Positions 8,536 to 18,004 are shown, numbered from the stretch's first letter. The stretch is 64,000 bases of DNA from Psychroflexus maritimus (GCF_011089875.1 NZ_JAANAS010000083.1:49024-113023), one strand, 5' to 3'. Program-made: numbers and translations. Notes: generated from the letters alone by a model not told the origin.

Positions 8536-10259
8536 AAAATAATTTAAAAACATACATTATTGCAGGGCTAATTTTAGTCTTGGGGGTCTTTCTGGGTGCT
8601 ACTTTATTTTCTTCAGAAGACAAAACAGAAGCACACGACCATTCACAAGAGCAGGCAGAGGAGACAGTTTGGACCTGTTCTATGCATCCGCAAATTCGTA
8701 AAAATGAACCTGGCGATTGCCCTATTTGTGGCATGGATTTGATTCCTGCTAACAAGATGGAAGATGATGTCGATCCCGATGCCATCAAAATGAGTAAAAC
8801 AGCTCGCAAATTGGCTCAAGTGGAAACTACGACCGTTGGAGAAGAAGCATCAAAATCAAGTATGAATTTCTCCGGACGCTTAGAAGTTAATCAGGATAAT
8901 ACGTCTTCTATTTCTGCTAATTTCAAGGCGCGAATTGAACGTTTGTATATCAACGAAGAAGGTGAAGAAGTGCAAAAAGGACAAGTCATTGCCGAATTGT
9001 ATGCGCCAGAAATTCAGGTTTTAAAAGACGAATTGGCCTTAGCCACTCGACAGGAAAATGATGTTCTTCTGAAAAGCATCACTAAGAAAATACAAAACTA
9101 TGAGCTTTCTGTTAGCGACATTCAATCCTTAAAAAATGCAAGATTGAAATTAAGATCTCCTAAAAATGGAGTGATTTCAAGTCTGAATGTGAAGCAAGGC
9201 GATAATGTAAAAGCCGATCAAAATTTGATGCGCATTGCCGATTTATCAACACTATGGGCAATTTTAGATATCTATGAAAGCGATTTGAATAGAATTAATG
9301 AAGGCGATGAACTTAGAGTTTCTATTCCTAATGAAGAAAATGTGACAGGCAAAGTGACTTTTGTGTCGCCTGTTTTGGATGCGAATTCTAGGTCGGCTAA
9401 AGCACGCGTGGTGATTCAGAACCCAAAACGAAACCTGAAGCCAGGGGTGTTTATAACGGCTGAGCTGATGAATACAGAATCAGAATTAACTGAAAACCAA
9501 GTTTTAATGCTACCAAAATCGGCTGTACTTTGGACGGGCAAACGTTCGGTGGTGTATCAGCAATTGGAAAATGAAAACGGTCTGTATTTCAAAATGTTAG
9601 AAGTGAAAACAGGAGGCACTTCATCAGATTTTGTTGAAATTCTTTCAGGTTTAGAAGCAGGTGATGAAGTGGTAACCCGCGGTGCTTTCAGCATAGATTC
9701 TGAAGCACAACTTTCTGATAAGCCGAGTATGATGAATCCGAAAGGAGAGGAAACATCATCAAGTCATCAGCATAAACATGGAGAGATGAACGCTTCAACT
9801 GAAACTGAAAATAACTTTGATGAAATAGCTTGGGATGAAATTCAGTTAAACCATAAGGATTTAAAAGAAATTCTTCAATTTTATCTTCAGTTAAAAGAAG
9901 CTTTAGCCAATGATGATCAAAGTGAAGCCATTTCGATTGCGCAAAATTTTCAGCGGGAATTAAAATCCATGCCTATTGAAGAGGTCCAAGCCAAAAAAGC
10001 AATTCAAAACTTGGTGAATGAAGTGTCGAACTCCAAAAAAATGGAAGATGCACGTCAATATTTTCAGTATTTATCGGATGTCCTTATCGCTTTAGCGGAA
10101 CAAGAAAATCCATTAAACGAAACTTTATATGTTCAGTTTTGCCCGATGGCAGATAACGACCAAGGCGCTTTTTGGTTAAGTACCGAAGAAGAAATTAAAA
10201 ACCCTTACTATGGGAGCATGATGCTAAAATGTGGAAGTGTAGAGCAGGAGTTGAAATAG
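8532..10259 (+). CDS. cusB: Efflux periplasmic adaptor, CusB-like, with metal-binding and DUF3347 domains
   Basis: A 575-residue membrane-fusion protein linking the RND pump to its outer membrane channel. A membrane anchor (residues 7-26) leads into a His-rich linker and a heavy-metal-binding domain with C49, M51, H52, C63, C66 and M68 (TCSMHP...CPICGMDL). The adaptor core follows: barrel-sandwich halves around residues 120-260, with IERLYINEEGEEVQKGQ as the lipoyl-like motif and a helical hairpin between, then a beta-barrel. A second His/Met-rich linker (about 405-420) precedes a C-terminal DUF3347 domain (about 430-570) containing FCPMADNDQGAFW. These extra domains point to copper or silver delivery to the pump. 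The start overlaps the tolC-like stop. Confidence 0.88.
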   Translation: MKNNLKTYIIAGLILVLGVFLGATLFSSEDKTEAHDHSQEQAEETVWTCSMHPQIRKNEPGDCPICGMDLIPANKMEDDVDPDAIKMSKTARKLAQVETTTVGEEASKSSMNFSGRLEVNQDNTSSISANFKARIERLYINEEGEEVQKGQVIAELYAPEIQVLKDELALATRQENDVLLKSITKKIQNYELSVSDIQSLKNARLKLRSPKNGVISSLNVKQGDNVKADQNLMRIADLSTLWAILDIYESDLNRINEGDELRVSIPNEENVTGKVTFVSPVLDANSRSAKARVVIQNPKRNLKPGVFITAELMNTESELTENQVLMLPKSAVLWTGKRSVVYQQLENENGLYFKMLEVKTGGTSSDFVEILSGLEAGDEVVTRGAFSIDSEAQLSDKPSMMNPKGEETSSSHQHKHGEMNASTETENNFDEIAWDEIQLNHKDLKEILQFYLQLKEALANDDQSEAISIAQNFQRELKSMPIEEVQAKKAIQNLVNEVSNSKKMEDARQYFQYLSDVLIALAEQENPLNETLYVQFCPMADNDQGAFWLSTEEEIKNPYYGSMMLKCGSVEQELK

Positions 10260-10272
10260 AAAGTTATTAGCG

Positions 10273-10326
10273 GTACAAAATTGATAATGATGCATTCAAC
10301 TTGCTAAAGGTGATAAGATTTTGTAC
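10273..10326. repeat. Inverted repeat in the gap after the metal-efflux operon
   Basis: GTACAAAAT (10273-10281) and ATTTTGTAC (10318-10326) form perfect nine-base arms around a 36-base loop that has no strong structure of its own. The element lies just behind the cusB-like gene and about 80 bp before hemH. It lacks the T-run of a classical terminator. It may be a transcript end, an operator or chance. Confidence 0.35.
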
Positions 10327-10406
10327 TACGACATCTAAACTTTAAATTTTAATTATAGAATATTCATTAAAATCTATGTTATTTTGCATCTAAATAAATA
10401 AAAACT

Positions 10407-11444
10407 ATGAAAGGTGTTTTATTAGTTAATCTTGGTTCGCCAAAAAGTACAAACCCTAAGGACGTGAAGACTTACTTAGGTGAGTTTTTGATGGACGAGC
10501 GGGTAATTGATTTGCCGTACATTCTAAGGGCTATTTTGGTAAAAGGTATTGTTTTGAACACTCGCCCTAAGAAATCTGCTGAGGCTTATGCTAAAATTTG
10601 GTGGGATGAGGGCTCGCCACTGATTGTACTTTCTGAACGTTTACAAGAAAAAATTGATGAATTTACTAGTGTACCCATTGCTTTAGCTATGCGTTATGGA
10701 GAGCCTTCTATTCATAATGGAATGAAAGAATTACACGACAAAGGTGTGGATGATGTACTTTTAGTGCCTTTGTATCCGCAATTTGCTATGGCAACAACGG
10801 AAACCATTGTTGTGTTGGCGGAGCAACTCAGAAATGAGCATTTCCCGCAAATGAATTTGACCGTCCTGCCTCCTTTTTATAACCACCCCGATTATGTAAC
10901 GGTACTTGCTAGAAGTATTATTGAAAAAATTGAAAATACAGATTACGAACATCTGTTATTTTCATACCACGGAGTGCCAGAACGACATATAAGAAAGAGT
11001 GACATTACCAAAAGTCATTGTAAGATTGATGGAAGTTGTTGTCAAACCCCTTCTAAAGCACATCAATTTTGTTACCGCCATCAGTGTTTTGAAACAACGC
11101 GTTTAGTGGCTGAGAAACTAAATTTGAAAGAAGGTACTTACAGTACAAGTTTTCAATCTAGGTTAGGCTTTGACCCATGGTTGAAACCTTACACCGATAG
11201 GACTATTGAAAAATTAGCGCAGAATGGAATTAAAAAAATGGCTATTGCAACACCTGCTTTTGTCTCAGATTGTTTAGAAACACTGGAAGAAATTGCCATG
11301 GAAGGTGAAGAGATTTTTGAAGAAAATGGCGGTGAGGAGTTTACTTTTATTCCTTGCCTGAATGACCGAGAAGATTGGGTTAAAACAATGAGTAGGTGGA
11401 TTGACGAGTGGGCGCACAAAGAAACAACTGAAACAATCGTATAA
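10407..11444 (+). CDS. hemH: Ferrochelatase
   Basis: A 345-residue enzyme that inserts ferrous iron into protoporphyrin IX (or a related porphyrin) in haem synthesis. The N-terminal MKGVLLVNLGSP is the family opening. The catalytic SYHGVPERH places the metal-binding histidine at H188, and the C-terminal SDCLETLEEI gives the conserved glutamate E291. Between residues 204 and 228 there is a cysteine-rich insert (C205, C211, C212, C222, C227) after the catalytic His. Some bacterial ferrochelatases carry an internal [2Fe-2S] cluster, so this insert is a candidate ligand set. Length fits the family. The gene stands alone with about 150 bp of AT-rich leader. Confidence 0.94.
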   Translation: MKGVLLVNLGSPKSTNPKDVKTYLGEFLMDERVIDLPYILRAILVKGIVLNTRPKKSAEAYAKIWWDEGSPLIVLSERLQEKIDEFTSVPIALAMRYGEPSIHNGMKELHDKGVDDVLLVPLYPQFAMATTETIVVLAEQLRNEHFPQMNLTVLPPFYNHPDYVTVLARSIIEKIENTDYEHLLFSYHGVPERHIRKSDITKSHCKIDGSCCQTPSKAHQFCYRHQCFETTRLVAEKLNLKEGTYSTSFQSRLGFDPWLKPYTDRTIEKLAQNGIKKMAIATPAFVSDCLETLEEIAMEGEEIFEENGGEEFTFIPCLNDREDWVKTMSRWIDEWAHKETTETIV

Positions 11445-11607
11445 AATACGTGCTCTTGCTAAGTAAGTTGATTGCCAATTATCTAAACAATAGATTTTAG
11501 GATATTCATTTGTTATTTTAAGTTGATTTAGTGCACTTCTTTTAAAACCTAAATGCGAATAATAATTTTATTCTAAACCTTTACAATTAGTAATTTTTTG
11601 AAATAAC

Positions 11608-12963
11608 ATGAGGAAAGGAAACTCAGACGAGCTTGGGAAATTACCTATAAGCAAATTGATTATCAAGCAGTCTGTACCTGCCTCCATTGGTATTTTGGTC
11701 ATGTCTATCAATATTTTGGTGGACACTATTTTTGTTGGAAATTGGATTGGACCTGATGCTATTGCTGCTATTAACGTAGTTTTACCCGTTTCTTTTTTTA
11801 TTGCAGCTTTAGGTATGGCTATTGGTATTGGCGGAGCTTCCATAATTTCTAGAGCATTGGGGGCTTCTAACAATAAAAAAGCCTTAACTACTTTTGGTAA
11901 CCAAATAAGTATTACCTTGTTGTTAACCTTAAGTATGATTACGCTTGGTCTTGTTTTTATAGATCAACTTATTCCTGCTTTTGGAGGTAAAGGAGCCATT
12001 TACGAACCGGCTAAAATCTACTACCGTATTGTTTTGTATGGCGTGCCTATTTTAGGCTTAGCGATGATGGGAAACGCCGTAATTAGAGCGGAAGGAAAAC
12101 CTAATTTTGCCATGATTGCCATGATTATTCCTTCGGTAGGTAATTTGATTTTGGATGTAATTTTAATTAAAGGTTTTGACCTTGGGATGCAAGGAGCGGC
12201 ATGGGCTTCTACAGGTTCATATGTATTATGTTTAATTTGGGTGGTCTATTTTTTTCTCTCTAAACATTCTGAATTAAAAATAAACTTTTCTCATTTTAAG
12301 CTTCAATTTGATGTGTTAAGAGAAATTTCTTCCCTCGGAATGGTTACCTTAGCCCGGCAAGCTGTAGTTAGCATTACCTATTTGTTACTGAATAATATTT
12401 TGTTTGAATTAGAAGGAGAGTCGGCCGTAACTACTTACGCAATTATAGCTAGAATGCTCATGTTTGCCTTGTTTCCAGTGCTCGGTGTAACCCAAGGGTT
12501 TTTGCCTATTGCCGGATACAATTACGGTGCCGAAAATTACAAACGGGTTAGGGAAACAATTAATAAAGCTATTTTATATGCTTCCATTGTGGCCGTTTTT
12601 GTCTTTGGAATAATCATGATTTTTCCGCAAGAAATCGTTTCAGTTTTTACGCAAGACGAAAAAATTCTTGAACGCACCCCTTCAGCTATGCGTTGGGTGT
12701 TTGCAGCCATACCAATCATTGCCTTGCAATTAATAGGTTCTGCCTACTTTCAAGCCATAGGAAAAGCTACACCAGCTTTGTTACTAACACTTACCAGGCA
12801 AGGCTTTTTCTTTATTCCGCTAATTTTAATTTTACCGCCCTATTTTGGCGTGATTGGGGTATGGATTTCTTTCCCATTATCTGACGTTATTTCAACAGTA
12901 GTTACCGGCTACTTTTTGAATCGTGAAGTGAAAGCCACATTGATTGAAAAGCAATCAAACTAA
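11608..12963 (+). CDS. MATE-family multidrug/Na+ efflux transporter
   Basis: A 451-residue inner-membrane exporter with about twelve hydrophobic segments arranged as two similar halves. The first half opens with a short polar N-terminus followed by KLIIKQSVPASIGILVMSI and contains VDTIFVGNWIGPDAIAAINVV. The second half has ITYLLLNNILFELEGESAVTTY and PVLGVTQGFLPIAGYNYGA, the characteristic motif of MATE proteins. Such pumps expel cationic drugs or metabolites using Na+ or H+ gradients; the substrate cannot be read from sequence. The gene is monocistronic, with 160 bp upstream and 124 bp downstream free of genes. Confidence 0.9.
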   Translation: MRKGNSDELGKLPISKLIIKQSVPASIGILVMSINILVDTIFVGNWIGPDAIAAINVVLPVSFFIAALGMAIGIGGASIISRALGASNNKKALTTFGNQISITLLLTLSMITLGLVFIDQLIPAFGGKGAIYEPAKIYYRIVLYGVPILGLAMMGNAVIRAEGKPNFAMIAMIIPSVGNLILDVILIKGFDLGMQGAAWASTGSYVLCLIWVVYFFLSKHSELKINFSHFKLQFDVLREISSLGMVTLARQAVVSITYLLLNNILFELEGESAVTTYAIIARMLMFALFPVLGVTQGFLPIAGYNYGAENYKRVRETINKAILYASIVAVFVFGIIMIFPQEIVSVFTQDEKILERTPSAMRWVFAAIPIIALQLIGSAYFQAIGKATPALLLTLTRQGFFFIPLILILPPYFGVIGVWISFPLSDVISTVVTGYFLNREVKATLIEKQSN

Positions 12964-13018
12964 ATTTTTCAGTAAATGCTTAAATTGATATAAGATTAGG
13001 TATTCCTGTAAAAATGAT

Positions 13019-13026
13019 TAGTTTTG
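13019..13026 (+). promoter_or_regulatory. -7 promoter element for M23 peptidase gene
   Basis: TAGTTTTG matches TAnnTTTG and lies 61 bases before the ATG at 13088. No TTTG element is seen at the expected -33 distance. The site is the only good match in the gap between the MATE and M23 genes. Confidence 0.4.
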
Positions 13027-13087
13027 CAATAATTGCCCTAAAATAAAGTTTAGTAATAAAACAAGTTAAAAAAATTCATTTGTAAGA

Positions 13088-14356
13088 ATGTTAAAAAGAA
13101 TCCTCTCCATTATTCTCTTTATGGTGTTGCTAACTTCCTGCCAAGAAGGTGCAAGTAAAAAAAACACTAACAAAAGCATAGCGAAAGATAGTTTAGTTAC
13201 AAAAGCAACTGAAAAGCCTAAAGACTTAAAGTTTGGATTGAACTTAGAAGATTATGAAGTTCATTTTGACACGGTAAGAAGAGGCGATTTTTTTGGCGGT
13301 ATCCTTGACCAACACAAGGTAAATCCGCAGATGGTATATACTATTACACAGCAAATTCCAGATACGGTTTTTAATTCAAGGAAAATTAATGTGGGCAAAC
13401 CTTATTTAATATTAAAGGATAAAGACTCTTTAAGAACCTTGGGAATGATTTACGAGAACTCTAAAGTTGAAGCCACTAAACTTTTTTTTGATGATTCTAT
13501 TTATGTTGAAAAACACATTAAACCAATTGTTGAAAAGAAAAAAATAGCATCGGGGGTAATTACCAGTTCACTTTCTCAAGCCATTGATGACGCAGGTATC
13601 AATTACCGTGTTACAAGTAAGTTTGCCGATATTTATCAATGGAGCGTTGATTTCTTTAAGTTACAAAAGGGAGATCAGTTTAAGATTATTTATAATGAAC
13701 GTTTTATTGATGATACAGTTTCTATAGGCGTAGGTGAAATTGATGCGGCCATTTTAAAGCATAAAGACAGAGAATTTTATGCCTTTAATTTTTTGGTGGA
13801 TAGCACAACAGGACGTTACGATTACTTTGACGAAAAAGCCAAAACTCTGCGCAGCTTTTTCTTGAAAGCACCTATACAATACAGTAGAATTTCTTCGCGT
13901 TACACCCGGAAGCGATTTCATCCTGTTCAAAAACGTTGGAAGGCACATTTAGGAACCGACTACGCCGCTCCAACAGGAACGCCCATTTGGGCAACTGCCG
14001 ATGGTGTAGTTACTAAATCAGGATATACTAGGGGAAATGGTAATTATGTAAAGCTAAAACACACCAACAAATACAGTACACAATACTTGCACATGTCTAA
14101 ACGGGCAGTAAAAGTAGGAGAGTACGTTAAACAAGGAGAATTAATTGGTTATGTTGGAGCAACAGGTTTAGCAACTGGCCCTCATGTTTGTTATCGATTT
14201 TGGGTAAATGGGAAGCAAGTTGATCCCTACAAACAAGATTTACCCGATGCAGAACCCATGGAAGAAGAAATGAAACCTAGCTATTTTGAATTTATACAAC
14301 CTATTAAAGAAGAACTAGACAGCCTAGAATATATTGAAGTGGATGTGGAGGCTTAA
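13088..14356 (+). CDS. M23-family peptidoglycan endopeptidase-like lipoprotein (HxC variant)
   Basis: A 422-residue envelope lipoprotein (signal plus lipobox LLTSC, C18) with a C-terminal M23/LytM domain. Zinc and catalytic motifs appear in order: HLGTD with H287 and D291, the central YLHMS with H335, and GPHVCYRF with H366 and C368. In classical LytM enzymes the last motif is HxH, and its second histidine is a zinc ligand; here it is Cys. Cys can bind zinc, so activity is possible, but a degenerate regulator of amidases is also possible. The N-terminal 260 residues include a region like the OapA/LysM-linked part of envelope M23 proteins. Substrate would be cell-wall peptide cross-links. Confidence 0.85.
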   Translation: MLKRILSIILFMVLLTSCQEGASKKNTNKSIAKDSLVTKATEKPKDLKFGLNLEDYEVHFDTVRRGDFFGGILDQHKVNPQMVYTITQQIPDTVFNSRKINVGKPYLILKDKDSLRTLGMIYENSKVEATKLFFDDSIYVEKHIKPIVEKKKIASGVITSSLSQAIDDAGINYRVTSKFADIYQWSVDFFKLQKGDQFKIIYNERFIDDTVSIGVGEIDAAILKHKDREFYAFNFLVDSTTGRYDYFDEKAKTLRSFFLKAPIQYSRISSRYTRKRFHPVQKRWKAHLGTDYAAPTGTPIWATADGVVTKSGYTRGNGNYVKLKHTNKYSTQYLHMSKRAVKVGEYVKQGELIGYVGATGLATGPHVCYRFWVNGKQVDPYKQDLPDAEPMEEEMKPSYFEFIQPIKEELDSLEYIEVDVEA

Positions 14357-14395
14357 CTAAAAATAGATACTTTAACAAGCTATTAGTTTTAAAAA

Positions 14396-14428
14396 TTTGT
14401 TTACTAACTTATTTATTTAGTAGTTTTG
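14396..14428 (+). promoter_or_regulatory. Promoter of the prc-type protease gene (-33 TTTG, -7 TAGTTTTG)
   Basis: TTTG at 14396-14399 and TAGTTTTG at 14421-14428 are separated by 21 bp, close to the spacing of Bacteroidota primary sigma-factor promoters. The -7 box ends 38 bases before the ATG at 14467. Both elements are seen directly; activity is inferred. Confidence 0.6.
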
Positions 14429-14466
14429 ATACTTGCCTTAAAAAATCTAATAATCAAGAATTTAGT

Positions 14467-16650
14467 ATGAGGAATAATATTATGATTTTGATGATAACTG
14501 TGCTACTAGCAGTTACATCCTGTAGTTTTACCACCAAGAAGTTTGATGCCGATTCCGATAAAGATCGGGTATTAATTGAATTAATGATGTACGTTTTAGA
14601 GCGTGGTCATTTTGATTTAAGAGAAGTTGATGATGAATTTTCTGAACAGGTTTTTGAAGACTTCATTCAAGCTCTAGACCCCTTAAAACGTCACTTCTTG
14701 CAAGAAGATATTGATGATTTTGAAGAATATCGTTTTCTAATTGATGACCAAATTAAAAATCAAGAATTCGATTTTTTTGATTTGGCTTATAATCGACTTC
14801 AAATGCGAATTAAAGATGCTAAAGCGATATACCCGAAGCTATTAGATACCTCTTTTAACTTTGAAGAAGATGAAGAAATTGATACCGATTATGAAAAATT
14901 ACCCTATGCTGAAACCAAAGCCGAACTTCAAGATCGTTGGAAAAAGCAATTAAAGTTCTCTGCTTTAGGAACTTATTATGATATGCTTGATACACAAAAC
15001 AAAAAACTTGAAAAGTTGAGTGAAAAAAATCAGGATGAGGAAACAGACACAGCGGATGAAATAGAAGTTGAAGAAGATTTTAAGCCTCAAAGTCTTGAAG
15101 AGCTAGAAAGAGAAGCAAGAACAACTACCCGAGAATCTATTGAAACTTATTTTGAAAACACCAATGATATTGAGCGTGAAGATTGGTTTGGTTTGTATAT
15201 TAATTCTGTTGCTTCTCAGTTTGATCCGCACACCAATTACTTTGCACCGCAGGACAAAGATCGATTTGATGTTTCTATGTCTGGAAAATTAGAGGGAATT
15301 GGCGCAAGATTAAGAAAAGAAAGAGACCAAGTTAAAATTGATGAAGTGATTTCTGGAGGGCCAGCCTGGAAAGATGGCCAATTAGAAACAGGCGATTTAA
15401 TTCAGCGTGTACGTCAAGAAGATGAGGCAGAATCAGTGAGTATTATAGGTATGCGTTTAGATGATGCCGTTGATTTAATCAAAGGTAAAAAAGGAACAAA
15501 AGTAATTTTAACCGTTAAAAAAGTAGATGGCAGTATTGAAGAAATTGAATTGGTTAGGGATATTGTTGAAATTGATGAAACTTATGCAAAAACTAGCTTA
15601 GTTGAAAAAGAACAAGTAAAATACGGAGTAATTAACTTACCTAAGTTTTATTTTGATATGCAAGACTACAACCAAAGAAATGCAGCTTCAGATATGAAAA
15701 AAGAAGTTTTGCGACTTATTGACGAAGGAGCTGAAGGTTTGGTTATTGATCTAAGAAATAATGGAGGAGGCTCTTTATCTACTGTAGTTGATATTGCTGG
15801 CTTGTTTATAGAGAGCGGGCCTGTTGTTCAAGTAAAGTCTTCCGACGGAGATAAAGACGTATTGAAAGATAAGGATTCTAAAATTGTATGGGATGGTCCG
15901 CTAGTTATTATGGTTAACGAAATTTCAGCCTCAGCTTCTGAAATTTTAGCGGCTGCTATGCAAGACTATGAACGTGCAATTATTATGGGCAGCGAACAAA
16001 CTTACGGAAAAGGTACAGTTCAAAATTTAGTTGACCTCAACCGCTGGATGAAAGGAAGTAAGTTTGGAGATATGGGCGCTTTAAAATTAACCACCCAAAA
16101 ATTCTACCGCGTAAATGGAGGTTCAACTCAATTAAAAGGAGTATCTAGCGATATTGTAATGCCCGATCGTTACATGTATATTGATTTAGGTGAACGGGAT
16201 TATGATAATCCTTTAGCTTGGGATAAAATTACTCCTGCTAAATTCGAAAAATGGAAAGGCTATAAAAATATTGAATCGGTGATTCAAGCATCTAAAGAAC
16301 GTATTGCTTCTAATGAGCAGCTTTCATTGATTGAAGAAAATGCTAAATGGGTTGAACTTCAACGAGAGCGAAACGTATTTCCTCTGCATATTGATTTATA
16401 TGCCGCCCACAATCAAAAAATTGAGGAAAAAGCCAAAAAGTTCAAAAAAATTAACGACTATGAAACCAAGTTAGAGTACATCTCTTTGCCATATGAACTT
16501 GAAGCTATTGAAAAAGATTCTAGTTTAGGCGAAAAGCGAGAGCGATGGCACAAAAACTTGAAAAAAGATGTTTATGTTGAAGAAGCTATTAACGTCTTAG
16601 AAGATTTAAGAAAACAAACCGTAGGAAGTAAATTAGTTAAAGCAAATTAA
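14467..16650 (+). CDS. prc: Tail-specific C-terminal processing protease (S41A, Prc/Tsp)
   Basis: A 727-residue periplasmic protease that degrades or trims envelope proteins from their C-termini. It begins with a lipoprotein signal (VLLAVTSC). The N-terminal helical region with an acidic stretch around residues 190-205 and DWFGLYINSVASQFDPHTNYF leads to a PDZ domain around 275-365 (GKLEGIGARL; GPAWKDGQLETGD). The serine-lysine dyad is read by alignment to E. coli Prc: S489 in ISASASE and K515 in GSEQTYGKGTVQ. A C-terminal DUF3340-type helical extension follows. Length is slightly above E. coli Prc (about 680). The permease gene downstream starts 28 bp later, so the two may be co-transcribed. 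Confidence 0.92.
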   Translation: MRNNIMILMITVLLAVTSCSFTTKKFDADSDKDRVLIELMMYVLERGHFDLREVDDEFSEQVFEDFIQALDPLKRHFLQEDIDDFEEYRFLIDDQIKNQEFDFFDLAYNRLQMRIKDAKAIYPKLLDTSFNFEEDEEIDTDYEKLPYAETKAELQDRWKKQLKFSALGTYYDMLDTQNKKLEKLSEKNQDEETDTADEIEVEEDFKPQSLEELEREARTTTRESIETYFENTNDIEREDWFGLYINSVASQFDPHTNYFAPQDKDRFDVSMSGKLEGIGARLRKERDQVKIDEVISGGPAWKDGQLETGDLIQRVRQEDEAESVSIIGMRLDDAVDLIKGKKGTKVILTVKKVDGSIEEIELVRDIVEIDETYAKTSLVEKEQVKYGVINLPKFYFDMQDYNQRNAASDMKKEVLRLIDEGAEGLVIDLRNNGGGSLSTVVDIAGLFIESGPVVQVKSSDGDKDVLKDKDSKIVWDGPLVIMVNEISASASEILAAAMQDYERAIIMGSEQTYGKGTVQNLVDLNRWMKGSKFGDMGALKLTTQKFYRVNGGSTQLKGVSSDIVMPDRYMYIDLGERDYDNPLAWDKITPAKFEKWKGYKNIESVIQASKERIASNEQLSLIEENAKWVELQRERNVFPLHIDLYAAHNQKIEEKAKKFKKINDYETKLEYISLPYELEAIEKDSSLGEKRERWHKNLKKDVYVEEAINVLEDLRKQTVGSKLVKAN

Positions 16651-16678
16651 CTATTTTAGCCATCAGGCAAGATAGCTA

Positions 16679-17779
16679 ATGAGTAAACAATTAACATCAA
16701 AAAATAAAGCGCTTCAAAAGTTTAAAAAAAACTTTTGGGGCGTTTCTTGTTTGGCTTTTATACTTCTTGTTGCATTGGCTGGTATAACAGCTTATTTGTG
16801 GATTCCAGACAACTCAAATAACGCCAATCAAATGGCCTTGAATATCCAATTGAAATCGCCTGGTTTTCAAACTAAAGTCATTGAATTACCCAACCAAAAA
16901 CAGGCAAATACCTTGGGAACTTTTTTTTTAGGACATGAACATCCCAATGAAATAATACCCATAACCACATACCGATTTACCAAAGATACGTTGCATTATG
17001 TACCTTATAATGCAGAAGGAAAAACCGATTTATTAGAAAAAGTAATTCCGTTATCGACTTTTCAGCAATCAAAAAAAGCTGAGATAGAAAATACTAGTAT
17101 TTACTCTAAAATGTATATTTTAGGTACCGACCGCTACGGAAGAGATTTATTAAGTCGCTTAATTTTAGGTATAAGGATTTCACTTTCTATAGGCTTTGTA
17201 GCGGTATTTATTTCATTAATCATAGGAATAACATTGGGAGCAATTGGCGGTTATTTTGGAGGAAAGACAGACACTTTTATTATGTGGCTCATTAATGTGA
17301 CCTGGTCTATCCCTACATTACTTTTAGTGATTGCTATTACTTTAGCTTTAGGCAAAGGCTTTTATCAAGTTTTTATTGCCGTAGGCTTAACCATGTGGGT
17401 TGAGGTAGCTAGAATAGTTCGTGGTCAAGTTATTTCAGTCAAAGAAATGCAATACATTACTGCAGCTAGAGCTTTAGGTTTTAAAGATGCTAGAATAATT
17501 TTCAAACATATTTTACCTAACATTTTAGCCCCTGTAATTGTGATTTCAGCAGCTAATTTTGCTGCTGCAATTTTAGTAGAAAGCGGTTTAAGTTTTCTAG
17601 GCATTGGCGCACAGCCACCCACACCAAGTTGGGGCGGCATGATTAAAGATCATTACGCTTATATTAGTTTAGGAAAACCTTACCTGGCTATTATTCCAGG
17701 TTTGGCTATTATGCTTTCGGTCATGTCGTTTATGTTAATTGGTAATGCACTAAGAGACGCCTTGGATGTGAAAACTTAA
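16679..17779 (+). CDS. ABC transporter permease, OppC/DppC type
   Basis: A 366-residue inner-membrane permease of the oligopeptide/nickel ABC importer class. TM1 is around residues 20-41. It is followed by an enlarged periplasmic loop (about 42-145) before LGTDRYGRDLLSRLILGIRISL, the conserved OppC/DppC motif (GTDRYGRD). Five more helices follow, with the EAA loop (AARALGFKDARIIFKHILPN) that docks on the ATPase. The GLSFLGIGAQPPTPSWGGM stretch, of which SFLGIGAQPP is the core, is diagnostic. No partner permease, binding protein or ATPase is nearby, so partners must be encoded elsewhere; scattered opp genes are common in this family. Confidence 0.88.
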   Translation: MSKQLTSKNKALQKFKKNFWGVSCLAFILLVALAGITAYLWIPDNSNNANQMALNIQLKSPGFQTKVIELPNQKQANTLGTFFLGHEHPNEIIPITTYRFTKDTLHYVPYNAEGKTDLLEKVIPLSTFQQSKKAEIENTSIYSKMYILGTDRYGRDLLSRLILGIRISLSIGFVAVFISLIIGITLGAIGGYFGGKTDTFIMWLINVTWSIPTLLLVIAITLALGKGFYQVFIAVGLTMWVEVARIVRGQVISVKEMQYITAARALGFKDARIIFKHILPNILAPVIVISAANFAAAILVESGLSFLGIGAQPPTPSWGGMIKDHYAYISLGKPYLAIIPGLAIMLSVMSFMLIGNALRDALDVKT

Positions 17780-17882
17780 GTTAGAAATTTTGAGTTTTAT
17801 GCAATTGATGGTGATAGGGTTAACATTCCACCGAAAAACAAGCAAAAATCCCTTTTTTTTTAGTAAAATTGATGATTGATTC

Positions 17883-17906
17883 TGAATCAAGGAAAACCTT
17901 AATTCA
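17883..17906. other. Imperfect hairpin upstream of DPP IV gene
   Basis: TGAATCAAGG and CCTTAATTCA flank an AAAA tetraloop. Nine of ten positions pair, with one C-A mismatch. It sits about 100 bp after the permease stop and about 100 bp before the peptidase start. No poly-T run follows, so it is a weak terminator candidate at best and could be an operator or mRNA structure. Confidence 0.35.
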
Positions 17907-18004
17907 GTTTATTTAATAAAAAGCAAAATCTTTTTAAACTATTTTCAAAAATTGTTTAGAAAAGTGAATTTAATTATATAATCAATTGATAATTTTACAT
18001 AATC

